Positions 10,376 through 18,790 of a stretch of DNA of 23,435 bases are shown one piece after another (within the stretch, counting starts at the first letter, position 1; every line of letters begins with the position of its first letter). The DNA lies in assembly GCA_026260175.1 (NCBI GenBank), contig JAKCWW010000491.1, forward strand, positions 27,035 to 50,469, given 5' to 3'. This DNA is from Reticulitermes lucifugus (taxonomy: Eukaryota > Arthropoda > Insecta > Blattodea > Rhinotermitidae). The position numbers and the translations under genes were made by a program. The notes beneath the pieces are model-generated. The model ran no database searches. It was not told where the DNA came from and worked only from the letters and a program-made list of their open reading frames with translations.

Positions 10376-10554
10376 GAAGAGTTTTCCAGTTTTATATGAC
10401 AAGTTCAGGGAGATTCATTTAGAATGTCGCCTTCTATGTTATGACACCGTGCTAACTGGTAGATCGTTACGAACGTTACAGACGGAATTACGGCAGAGGA
10501 GCAGTAAATAAGTTTGCAGATCACGATCAAATAAAAAACGAAAAACTCTTAAAT

Positions 10555-10766
10555 GGTAGAAGACGTGACAGCTCAGTCGGTAAACCAACTACGCTGTGGG
10601 CTGGACGTGTTCCAGTTCCCCGCTTAGACAAGAATTTCATCCGTTCTCCAAAAATATGATGACCGGCTCTGGGACCAATCGAATCTCCTAGTCAATGGGT
10701 AAGTGGGATTAATTGCCCGGAGGTAAATCTTCTGGGTCGTGAATTTGACCACTCACATCCACCTAT
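10555..10766 (+). mobile_element. tRNA-derived SINE, second family
   Basis: Box A-like GCTCAGTCGGTAAACC (10571-10586) and box B-like GTGTTCCAGTTCCCC (10607-10621) head a unit. Its body (GGGATTAATTGCCCGGAGG, then CGTGAATTTGACCACTCACATCC) vaguely resembles the body of the SINE at 2480-2772. The pogo-like MITE at 10768 abuts its 3' end. Confidence 0.6.
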
Positions 10767-11361
10767 ACAGGTAGGTCCCGTTTTACGACGGTCCATTTTA
10801 CGACTTTTCACATTAACGACTGTTTCAAAATATTACCTTAAAAATTAAAAAAATTGAAAATTAAAAAATCGCATAATAATAACACAGTACAATACGTATC
10901 TTTAAACGAATTCGTAAATCTTGCTGGACGAAAAATATAACTTCACTGGTTTATCATAACCTGCACTAAAAAAAGAAGGGAAAGGAACCGTCAGAACCCG
11001 ACGACCCTCAACCGGGAACCTCCCATTAATATCGCCCCTTTACGCCATTGTCACATAAAATATCAGTGAAATAAATACGTACTTGAGCGATGGCTCTACA
11101 TGACTAAAGTAAGTAACTTAAAATTTAATTTAATAAATTGTTTCATGTATAAGTATAAATAAAATATGTGCATTAAATGTTTAAAATATTTAATTATTTA
11201 TAAAAAAAATAGCAATATTAGTGCATACTTGGAAGAATTTTAGGAATTTTGGAACCTATCTCATTCAGTTACATTATATTTTGGTCTCGTTTTACGACTT
11301 TTCATTTTACGACAATGTTTTGCTGGAACCTAACCCTGTCGTAAAACGAGTCCTACCTGTA
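10766..11361. mobile_element. Non-autonomous pogo-like element (MITE, 592 bp)
   Basis: TIRs are CAGGTAGGTCCCGTTTTACG at 10768 and, on the complement of 11340-11359, CAGGTAGGACTCGTTTTACG. They differ at two positions over 20 bases. TA dinucleotides flank both ends (10766-10767 and 11360-11361). The interior repeats the TTTTACGAC motif near both ends and has no transposase frame. TA target and TIR style point to the Tc1/mariner/pogo superfamily. Confidence 0.8.
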
Positions 11362-11866
11362 CTTGGGTTTAAGAAGGAGTGGAGTTATAACTCCCCTCCC
11401 CCATAAGCTTTCATGGCGTGCACAGACAAAACTATCTGTACCTTCACGTACGAGTAAAAATAGTATGAAAATTTAATCTGAAGTATGAATGGGGCCAAGC
11501 TTTGCTTAAGGCGGCTGGCGACCTGACAGAAGACATCCGGACTGACATCTTCCGAACACACATCAGAAAACCTACAGCTTCTTCCTGCTTGATAGGTACA
11601 AATATACTAATTATATCTGCCCCCTTAGGAGATAATTTTTCAGTCAGTTTCCTGATCTGCTAACCTGTTGAAAGATGACGCTAGCTATAAAAACCTGTCT
11701 TTAATAAAGCCAGTTTCGAACAAAGAGTAGATGGTTGCTCTCTCATCAACTGTTCCAGTTATTACTACGGAGAGAGAGATTTGCTTTATTTTAATCGTCG
11801 CTTTAAAAAAATATCTTCGGTGTTTCAAGCTACGACTGAACCGCAAATTGTACGTAAAACGTCACG
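11362..11866. other. Intergenic repeat debris before the assembly gap
   Basis: The segment 11372-11424 (GGAGTGGAGTTATAACTCCC, then CCCATAAGCTTTCATGGCGTG) is related to 22606-22655 and, in its first part, to 8762-8785. The remainder shows no gene. Confidence 0.45.
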
Positions 11867-12398
11867 NNNNNNNNNNNNNNNNNNNNNNNNNNNNNNNNNN
11901 NNNNNNNNNNNNNNNNNNNNNNNNNNNNNNNNNNNNNNNNNNNNNNNNNNNNNNNNNNNNNNNNNNNNNNNNNNNNNNNNNNNNNNNNNNNNNNNNNNNN
12001 NNNNNNNNNNNNNNNNNNNNNNNNNNNNNNNNNNNNNNNNNNNNNNNNNNNNNNNNNNNNNNNNNNNNNNNNNNNNNNNNNNNNNNNNNNNNNNNNNNNN
12101 AAAACAGCGCCGAGGTGACCCACCTATGTGTACCGAAATGTAAGACGTTAGATGGTGAGAGTGTGAAAATCGTAGGTGATTTTGACATGGCCGCCATTTT
12201 GGCACATTTCAAGATTTTTCGATGACTCTTTTTTTTAGCGTGCAGGCATATTCCTTACCTTTCAAACTATGTATTGTTCACTGCTGTAGTCGAAGTAGGC
12301 GCGGAGCACTGTGAAGAAACGTAGGTAACGCGAAAGTCTGACACCGCGAGCGCCGAGGTGACCCACCGATGTGTACCGAAATGTAAGACGTTTTACGT
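11852..12398. repeat. Candidate TIR element spanning the gap, with an internal direct repeat
   Basis: ACGTAAAACGTC at 11852-11863 is the exact reverse complement of GACGTTTTACGT at 12387-12398. Inside, 12106-12149 is repeated directly at 12349-12392 with one mismatch in 44 bases (offset 243). No coding frame is visible. It could be a MITE, a tandem array cut by the gap, or a chance 12-mer beside a real direct repeat. Confidence 0.45.
11867..12100. other. Assembly gap (234 N)
   Basis: Unresolved bases. The gap lies beside a duplicated 44-bp block and inside a possible inverted-repeat element (11852-12398), which may be why assembly failed. Confidence 1.
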
Positions 12399-12526
12399 CA
12401 AAAGGGATCATGCGTGTAGTTTGTAACACAGAGGCAGTGTCATCTATGTGTTACATGTTTTAAGCCCAATATACGATGAAATTTAAAAACATTTTAATAT
12501 ATCGATGTATCCATTCTTCGTAACGC
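12110..12526. other. Repeat-rich non-coding stretch after the gap
   Basis: It holds the 44-bp direct repeat and otherwise no recognised feature. Frames running through the Ns are artefacts. Confidence 0.5.
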
Positions 12527-12575
12527 ATTTCCCTGAGGATGGCCACATGAGTGGCCGAAACATGTAGCAGGTATA
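12527..12575 (+). ncRNA. Hammerhead-ribozyme-like motif, copy 1
   Basis: The core CTGAGGA (12533-12539) is followed by one extra T, then a perfect 6-bp stem II (GGCCAC 12541-12546 with GTGGCC 12551-12556, loop ATGA). GAAA follows at 12557-12560, then C-AT-GTA (12561-12566), giving a 2-bp stem III and a GTA cleavage triplet. Stem I is weak (about 1 bp adjacent to the core). The element order is that of minimal type I hammerheads known from Penelope-like retroelements. The extra T is a departure from the canonical G-C closing pair position. Confidence 0.5.
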
Positions 12576-12743
12576 CTACGTTTATAATATACTTTCATAC
12601 ACTTGTGTGCATTTATTGGATTAGTGTCATGGCTATATGCATCTATTCACTTTAATATTGTGAGCGGCATGAGTGCTTACAATGTAATGTCAAGTGTGTG
12701 TATATGTGGATGCCATAGTTGCTTGTGATCCTTTGATGAACGC

Positions 12744-12784
12744 CCCCTGAGGATGGCAACGTGATTGCCGAAACGTATGTAGGG
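12744..12784 (+). ncRNA. Hammerhead-ribozyme-like motif, copy 2 (best)
   Basis: All parts of a minimal type I hammerhead can be placed. Stem I is CCC (12744-12746) with GGG (12782-12784). The core is CTGAGGA (12747-12753). One unpaired T is followed by stem II GGCAA (12755-12759) with TTGCC (12765-12769). GAAA is at 12770-12773. Stem III is A-C with G-T around a GTAT loop, and the cleavage triplet GTA is at 12779-12781. The match to the family core is visible; self-cleavage is inferred, probably as a dimer given the tiny stem III. Confidence 0.55.
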
Positions 12785-13074
12785 TTTACAAATATACCAT
12801 CGTCAGAACCTTTTAGAATTCATTTCAATAACGAGTATGGACCCGGTACATACTCTTCCTTTTGGATATTACGTAGAACGCCTGAAGTTTCAGTTAGCAA
12901 AAACTCTCAATCACATAACTTTCCTCACGAGATGCAAATCCCAGGGTATTATCTCTAAAGGTTTCTACGTTAAGACTCCCATCAATAGTCGACGTTCTTC
13001 CAAGATAGCCTAACGTGCCAGCAATGCACTTCTTAGGGATAGGCTTAATTTTGATTGGTGTAACAAGGCATCGC

Positions 13075-13112
13075 CTGAAGACGGAAGAAGAGCAATCTTC
13101 CGAAACATTGTG
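13075..13112 (+). ncRNA. Hammerhead-like motif, copy 3, probably inactive
   Basis: The core CTGAAGA (13075-13081) is followed by one extra C and a 6-bp stem II GGAAGA (13083-13088) with TCTTCC (13096-13101). GAAA is at 13102-13105, then C-ATT-GTG. The would-be cleavage triplet is GTG, and G is not tolerated at that site in hammerheads. The stems survive but activity is unlikely. Confidence 0.4.
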
Positions 13113-13448
13113 ATTTTTATATTTTATCCAAAACGATGGACAAAGTCCAAAAGACAATTGGTTCTCAATACATTACATTCTTAATAATCCTTATGCATTA
13201 GTTGGTTTTAACTTCAATTCAAAATTAAAGTCTAGAAGTCACACTAATTTTCATTTACATGTAATGATTTCCTGATCCGTGTAACGACAACAAAGGACAT
13301 GTCATGCATCTACATATGCCTTCTCGTATGTCACTGACTAAATCTGTCACATGAATTATTTACCGCACAATATGAATATGGCTGCATGCAAGAGGAATGC
13401 AAGTCGCTGTCCATTCGTCAACGCTCTTAAATTAATGATTTCAGGCAT

Positions 13449-13709
13449 CCACCGCGGTGTAAATGGGATCTTCGCTCTTCTGGGATGTTACGCGGCGTAG
13501 ATTGGTAGTTAGTTACCGAAGTGTCAGGTCAGTCAATCGGTCCTACTTTGAAGGGGCGTTTCGGGACAGCCTATCGGTCCCAACTTCAAGGGTTAAGCTT
13601 CATCCTTGAAGATAGGACCGGTAGGTTGTCCTGACACATCGGTAACTACCAATCTACGCTGCGTAACATCACAGAAGAGTATAGATCTCTTAAATTTAGT
13701 GCGGTGGGT
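13449..13709. repeat. Large fold-back element (about 260 bp)
   Basis: The left arm (about 13449-13554) and right arm (about 13600-13709) are inverted copies. Shared blocks include CCACCGC, CTCTTCTG, GATGTTACGC, CGTAGATTGGTAG, GTGTCAGG, CGGTCCTA and TTCAAGG. The left side also holds a second tandem-like copy of the inner block (13562-13591). The transcript would form a long hairpin. No coding frame of known type spans it; a fold-back MITE is the simplest reading. Confidence 0.8.
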
Positions 13710-13839
13710 CTTTCGGTATTTGCCAAGTTATTTTATATTTGAACTGGTTTTTCGCTGTTTAAGTCGGGTTATGTATTTGTACCCTTATGATATACCCCTT
13801 CCATTTCTTTACTTTTCAACCTGTCACAAATATTTGAAA

Positions 13840-14010
13840 GCTGGGATAGCTGAGTCACAATAGTGAAGAGGCTGCGGTATTCAGAAGCAGAGAATCTGGG
13901 TTCGATTTCCTAAAGACGCGTAGATCTTTAGGCGCTGTCATTGCGAGAAAGGAGCGACTTGTAATTATTGCTGCTGTGTTATTTAACACAAATGGTGTGG
14001 CGCATAATTT
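13840..14010 (+). mobile_element. tRNA-derived SINE (head and partial body)
   Basis: Box A-like TGGGATAGCTGAGTCACAAT (13842-13861) and box B-like GGGTTCGATTTCC (13898-13910) are about 50 bases apart. Sequence downstream to about 14010 has no gene and is taken as the SINE body; the 3' end is uncertain. Confidence 0.6.
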
Positions 14011-14480
14011 AAAACGTTTTTTTAAACCGTGTAATCCTGTTTAATCGCTGTTAGTTTGAAGAATAGCACGAGATACGTAAATACATCATGTGGACAAACT
14101 GCAAAATTATTTAATTATAAAGCAGGTGCTACATACAGTAACCACTCAGTATTAAAATATGATATATATATATATACAGTAAGTAAACACTGTAATTAAC
14201 GCGAAATTTTTTTAAAATCAGAAGCCCGTAAAATCAGCGGTTGCTGTAAAATGAAACGGAACTTTCTCTGTGCCATTATTCCACTAAAAGCCTGCGTAAC
14301 CACAGTAATTGATCCTGTTTTTGCACAAACCTACTCTCGCTGGACATGTGTAATCACTCCCATTTAACCGAAGCCTCAAAATATCCTCTTTGCTTTTCAA
14401 TCTAGAACGCTCCCAATGTGTGGTTTTCGTTTGACTTTTTTTTCTTGTTATTGTTTTTGTTTTGCAACGCTGTGAAACCT
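14011..14480. other. Intergenic DNA upstream of Osiris gene B
   Basis: AT-rich, with a (TA)n tract at 14162-14176. The minus-strand frame at 14284-14514 is Lys/Arg/Thr-rich low complexity without family features and is not called. Confidence 0.5.
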
Positions 14481-14482
14481 CA

Positions 14483-14580
14483 TTTTCTTTTTCTTCTCTC
14501 CTTCTATTGACCATCCCTTCACTCGTTATCTCTGCCTGACCATATTAATACGTAGCTGCTTCCGATTTCTAGCATCATTC
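14483..14580 (+). promoter_or_regulatory. Candidate core promoter of Osiris gene B
   Basis: A pyrimidine tract (14483-14507) precedes TATTAATA at 14543-14550 and a perfect initiator TCATTC (TCAKTY) at 14575-14580. With A14577 as +1 the TATA-like box starts at -34, the same spacing as in gene A. The 5' UTR would be 143 nt. Confidence 0.45.
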
Positions 14581-14719
14581 TGCCAAGTTGTTTCGTGCAG
14601 TCAAGTATGATACAGTGTTAAAGCAGAACATTTACATAGCCGTGACTGGTGGTGACAGGGCGTTGTCTGAGGTTTATTATCGACTCCAGAAGAGACATTT
14701 TTTATTTTAAATTTTCAAA

Positions 14720-17427
14720 ATGCATCTTTTTGCTGTAAAGGTTTTCGCTTTTGTGTTGTGTCTGAATTTATTTCATAAAATCTCTCTTGTCTCAAGTTTA
14801 GATATCAACATTTATGAGGAACATTCTGGCGATAATTCTGCATCAGCATCGAAAGTTGTGTACCGTGCTTATGAACAATGTGAAAGAGTCAAATTTGGAG
14901 ACGTTTTGACTTGTCTTAAGTTAAGAGCGCTTAAATTTGCAGATCGGGTACTGGGATCTGATGCAATTCAGGTGGTGGACGGTATCAATATTGTTAAGAC
15001 TTCGCCAAAGGTTCAAGATAGGAATGGACGGCAGTTAAATTTGGATCCGATACCGGAGGTTAATGAAGCTGTGTTACCGACTGATCCAGAAGACAAGCAG
15101 CACAAACTGAATGACATGTTGATCGAGAGACTGGGAAGGTTTGTCCAGACACATTCGGTGCAATTTGATATGCCCCGACTTATGGATGAATTCAGTCAGC
15201 TTTTTGATGACCACCCAGTAGAACAAGGTAAGATTATTTTTTCATTATTTATTTTATCTTTTAATTACATTAAACTTAAATGAATGGGGATAGCTTGGTC
15301 AGTGTAATTACAAAATACAGGATTCACGATCAAAGGTCAATTCCAAACAGTGGCGGGGAAATCTTTCTCCTGCCAATGCGTCAAACACAGACCTGGGAAC
15401 TACCAAACCTGCTGTGAATACCAGGGCGCAGCTTTGAACACTCAACACTATCACTAGATGAATTTAAGAATGTGTGGAACTGTACCTCCTGTCCCACGAA
15501 TAATACTTTAAACTTGTGATGCTTATTCAAATACAACTCTAAAATTATCAGTGTTTACATAAGACTTTGTTTTGCCACAATGGTCCCTATTCTCTGTAGG
15601 ACCATATGTAATGGTAGAATTACCGACGTTTCGAACGATATTGCTAGCATCATCTTTAGAGTATTTATTGACAGTTCCCCACGACGTCTTCCTACACTGT
15701 GGCTCTGTGAGAGGTAGGAATGTTTACGGTAATGTTGGCAATTCACGTTAAATACACTGCTAAAGTCGCTATCTTAACTGAAAGTGTGAAATACTGAAGC
15801 AGATTATTAAACACAATTAATTTTCAAAGGATTCGTAAGGATAAATTCAGGTTTACGGCGAAATATCTCTCTATTATTTTGAAATGAATGAAGAAATTTT
15901 GAGACAGGGAATTTGGGGCCTTGATTGGCATTCGAACCAGGTACGGCCCGTTTAAAATTCTGGAAATTTCATAGCATTTCATTTGTTCTTAATTTATTTA
16001 ATCATACATCTCAAGTGAGTAGATTATATGTCACTGAATGAAATGGTGAATTTTAAAATATGAATTGCGATCAATGTGCTATAAAGCTGCCCTAATGTAT
16101 TTAACACAGTAACATCCCATTTCCAGGAAGGATTGAGGATAACAATGAAAACCCTGAGGAAGAATAACTTTCCGACTGGGAATTAAAGACGAGGCCTCCA
16201 CGAAATAAAGAGGAGTGCCAATCAACAACACTGTAACTGGGTGGATAGTTTTTCAATAGATTTGCATTCTTCATATTTTAGTCTTCTAGGTTTACTTCGT
16301 ATAGTCTGGTAGTTACATAATAAACTTATATGTATAGACGTTTAGGAGGTATACACTACTTCCCTATTCAAAATGCAACAGCTCTGCCAGGCTGCACAAT
16401 ATGACACATTGTGTTTCCCATGTACCTCGCTACATATTTAGACCTAAGGTATCAGATATAGACAAATATTTTAGTGAAAGATGTTGTGTAATTTTAAAAT
16501 TTCGTAAGTTGATTTTGTTTTCTTGTGACAAAATATGGGCTGAAAGACTATTGAGTTGGAGAAACTTGTATTATTGACTGTTACATGTATGTAATGAATG
16601 TAATATATCGAAAGTGTTAGTTAATTATTTTTAGAGTAAGATATCTATTTGAGATTCGTAAATAATTAGATGAATAAAAAGGGACCGTTTTGGCTGCTGT
16701 AAAAGCCATCAGCAAGCACTATTTAAAAACACATGTTAGAGAAAAATACTTGTAAAATATATATTATTAATAACAATAATTAAGATTTCAACTTTACATG
16801 ACAGTATTATACTCATTTCGCTGAAGCATCGTGTAATCATATTCAATTACATATTAAAACACTATATTACAATGCGTGGTTATGGATTTTGTATGAGCCG
16901 AAACATGTAGCACGAAAAGACAATAAAATATAGGAAAAAACGCAGCTGTGAATGACGGTCCCTTTTTATTCAAATAATCGTGTTAAGTAATATTAAGCAC
17001 TGAACACCTGATCTGTGTGGGAGATGGCATAAATGTAAGGCATTTTCTTTCAATTTCAGGTCGAGGTAAGAAAAACAGGATGGGCCTTCTCTTGCTCGGA
17101 GGAATGTTCAAGAGTGGATTGCTCGCACTAGGGCTGAAGGGCCTTGCTCTTTTGGCCGGCAAGGCGCTTTTGGTCGCTAAAATCGCTTTGGTTCTCTCTA
17201 CTATAATTGGCCTCAGTAAACTATTCAGTTCAGGACACAGCGAGGGAAAAACCACATACGAAATCGTCAAACATCCACATATCTCTCACGCTCACACGCA
17301 CTCCAGCAGTTACGGCCATTTTGATGGAGGTAGCCATGACTACAAGAGGAGTATTCAGACGCAAGAGGCTGACACTTATCCTCATTTGTTAGCCTACATG
17401 GGGCAGAGACAGAACCAGAAGGCATGA
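14720..17427 (+). CDS. Osiris family protein (DUF1676), gene B; join 14720-15227, 17060-17427
   Basis: Two exons encode 291 residues. The donor is GTAAGA (15228) and the acceptor TTTCAATTTCAG, with a phase-1 intron in a Gly codon (residue 170), exactly as in gene A. The start ATG has A at -3. Residues 1-26 are a signal peptide. Cys54 and Cys65 sit in YRAYEQC...CLKLRALKFADR, followed by NGRQLN and LPTD. A basic GRGKKNR precedes the hydrophobic stretch (about 178-218), which contains LLAGKALLVAKIALVLS, identical to gene A. TYEIVKHPH, a His/Ser-rich stretch (about 230-247) and YPHLLAY (266-272) follow. It lacks gene A's octaglycine run, and the spacing between the two cysteines is 10 residues rather than 8. 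It is a tandem paralogue of gene A, presumably with the same secretory/endolysosomal role in cuticle or apical matrix. The family is certain; orthologue number is not assigned. Confidence 0.95.
15629..15659 (-). ncRNA. Degenerate hammerhead-like motif
   Basis: On the minus strand, CTAAAGA (complement of 15653-15659; core G changed to A) is followed by a weak hairpin and GAAACGTCGG. A core guanine is lost, so activity is not expected. Confidence 0.25.
16875..16914 (+). ncRNA. Degenerate hammerhead-like motif in intron B
   Basis: GCCGAAACATGTA (16897-16909) is identical to the 3' half of copy 1 at 12533 (GAAAC-AT-GTA). GCACG (16910-16914) can partly pair with CGTG (16875-16878), recalling stem I. 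The CTGANGA half is badly eroded (TTATGGA). Confidence 0.3.
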
Positions 17428-17471
17428 TCTCAACGCAAAGCCATCATGCAAAAGGTTTCATCAACGCACGC

Positions 17472-17477
17472 AATAAA
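17472..17477 (+). terminator. Polyadenylation signal of Osiris gene B
   Basis: An exact AATAAA lies 45 nt after the TGA stop, a plausible distance for a short 3' UTR. Confidence 0.6.
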
Positions 17478-18376
17478 TTCATATTACGCCCCAGTTTGAC
17501 GGCATCCTAATTTTCGAACTGAACGGGCGTAAGTACGTCATAAACATTTAGTACTGTCGACAGAAATGCTTTCTATTCTATTAGAAGTCTGGTATTAAAA
17601 CTACAGAGGACGGACCTCTTTAGGCTTGTGATAATGAGATCAAATTACAATTAATTTAATGTGCTTGTTAGTCTATAGTTTTGTAATTAAATAATCTCAG
17701 TACGCTCCAGTTTCACGTACACTACAGTGAAACCACGTTAAGAAGTCCGAAGGATGGTTGTGTTACCGTCACGCTCGAACGTCCCCGTCTTTGCCAAGTG
17801 TTGTATTCCCCTCCAGTATTGTCTGACTTATCTCAACCAGCCCAAGATTCTTGTCTTATTGTTAGTAGTAGTATTGTTGTTCTTGTTATTATTATAACCA
17901 CCAACATTCAAGTGAACATAATGGCTAGGAGAAGGATCGAATTATAAGTAGGGGAATTATAAGGAGGGGAAAGATTAAGAAGTTGAGGGAGGTCCTTATA
18001 TGGAACCTCTTTCCTTAGACCCAGTATAATAAGATTACTGAACAAAGTAGAACACCAACACAGTTTCTTCACTTATTTCTACGAATTACATATGTTACAC
18101 TTCAGAAGTGAGTTTTACATATTTATCAAACTTTTATTTTGGTTACAAATTATTACGTAGACCACGGGCTTCCAAGGTAATTTTGATAAAGAGCCAGGAT
18201 AGTTGTTGTCTGCTGGTTCGCAGGCTGTAAGTGTAAAAATCTTAATAATTTGTAAATTTAATGTTATAAATTTAATGTTATACAAATTTAATATTATAAT
18301 TTTTCCGTGCAACTATCCAATACACACACTCTCTTTTCCAATTTGTTGCACAATATTTATTATTTATTTATTTACT
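17478..18376. other. 3' flank of gene B, no gene seen
   Basis: AT-rich intergenic DNA. Short frames are motif-free and low in complexity. A (TTTA)n-like run lies at about 18358-18373. Confidence 0.5.
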
Positions 18377-18421
18377 ACTCCTACATGTTTCGGCCATAGG
18401 ACAGGGCCATCGTCAAGGAGT
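18377..18421 (-). ncRNA. Hammerhead-like motif, minus strand, with core C changed to T
   Basis: On the minus strand, stem I ACTCC (complement of 18417-18421) pairs over 5 bp with GGAGT (complement of 18377-18381). Between them are TTGACGA (18410-18416; canonical CTGANGA with C to T), one extra T, stem II GGCC/GGCC (18405-18408 with 18392-18395), GAAA (18388-18391) and C-AT-GTA. It is the only copy with a clear 5-bp stem I, but the changed core base makes activity doubtful. Confidence 0.45.
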
Positions 18422-18739
18422 TGCAAGCTTCTTAGACGTACACTATATATATTGCAAATAGTGATAAGTAAATGGTAAAATATACATATTTGTGTCTATC
18501 TATTATTACATAAAATGTTAAAATTTCGGTGTCAATCTGTAATTATATACAGTGTTAAAACTGTATTAAAGTTATATTACAAGTAATGTGTTAAATTTGG
18601 GTAATTCGCAATTTGTACTGTGGTGATATAATTTTCGAGTTAATTTGGATCAAAGATCCCAAGGCTTAGACACTCCATGTATATAATAACCGCCTAAAGT
18701 ATTGTGTAAATTTATAGTAAGTACATAATTTACAAATTT

Positions 18740-18790
18740 GGTCGCAGGCCGTATAACGCAACCTGGCGGTCAACGGGTTGGACATCCCTG
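18740..18790 (-). mobile_element. Possible hAT transposon end
   Basis: On the minus strand this begins CAGGGATGTCCAACCCG and continues with GGCC-containing palindromic sequence. This resembles hAT terminal repeats of the CAGGGGTGTCCAAAC type. The partner end and an 8-bp duplication were not found. Confidence 0.3.

Larger units (their letters stand above)
15228..17059 (+). other. Intron of Osiris gene B (1832 bp)
   Basis: AT-rich, with canonical GT-AG ends. It contains a decayed hammerhead-like motif on the minus strand (15629-15659) and another on the plus strand (16875-16914). A box-B-like TGGTTCGAATGCC on the minus strand (complement of 15928-15940) has no convincing box A. No extra exon was recognised. 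Confidence 0.85.

Noticed and set aside
10121..10511. Two overlapping + frames
   Set aside because: They lie on the antisense side of a tRNA-derived SINE and have SINE, not protein, features.
11731..12225. Long frames on both strands through the assembly gap
   Set aside because: Most of their length is N; the real residues show no motif.
13606..13863. 85-codon + frame
   Set aside because: It begins inside the right arm of the fold-back element and ends in a SINE head; no protein signature.
15928..15940. Isolated box-B-like TGGTTCGAATGCC (minus strand)
   Set aside because: No box A at the proper distance, so not called as SINE.
16154..16175. CTGAGGA followed by a short TTTCCGACT, hammerhead-like
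   Set aside because: GAAA is replaced by GACT and the stem is weak; resemblance may be chance.
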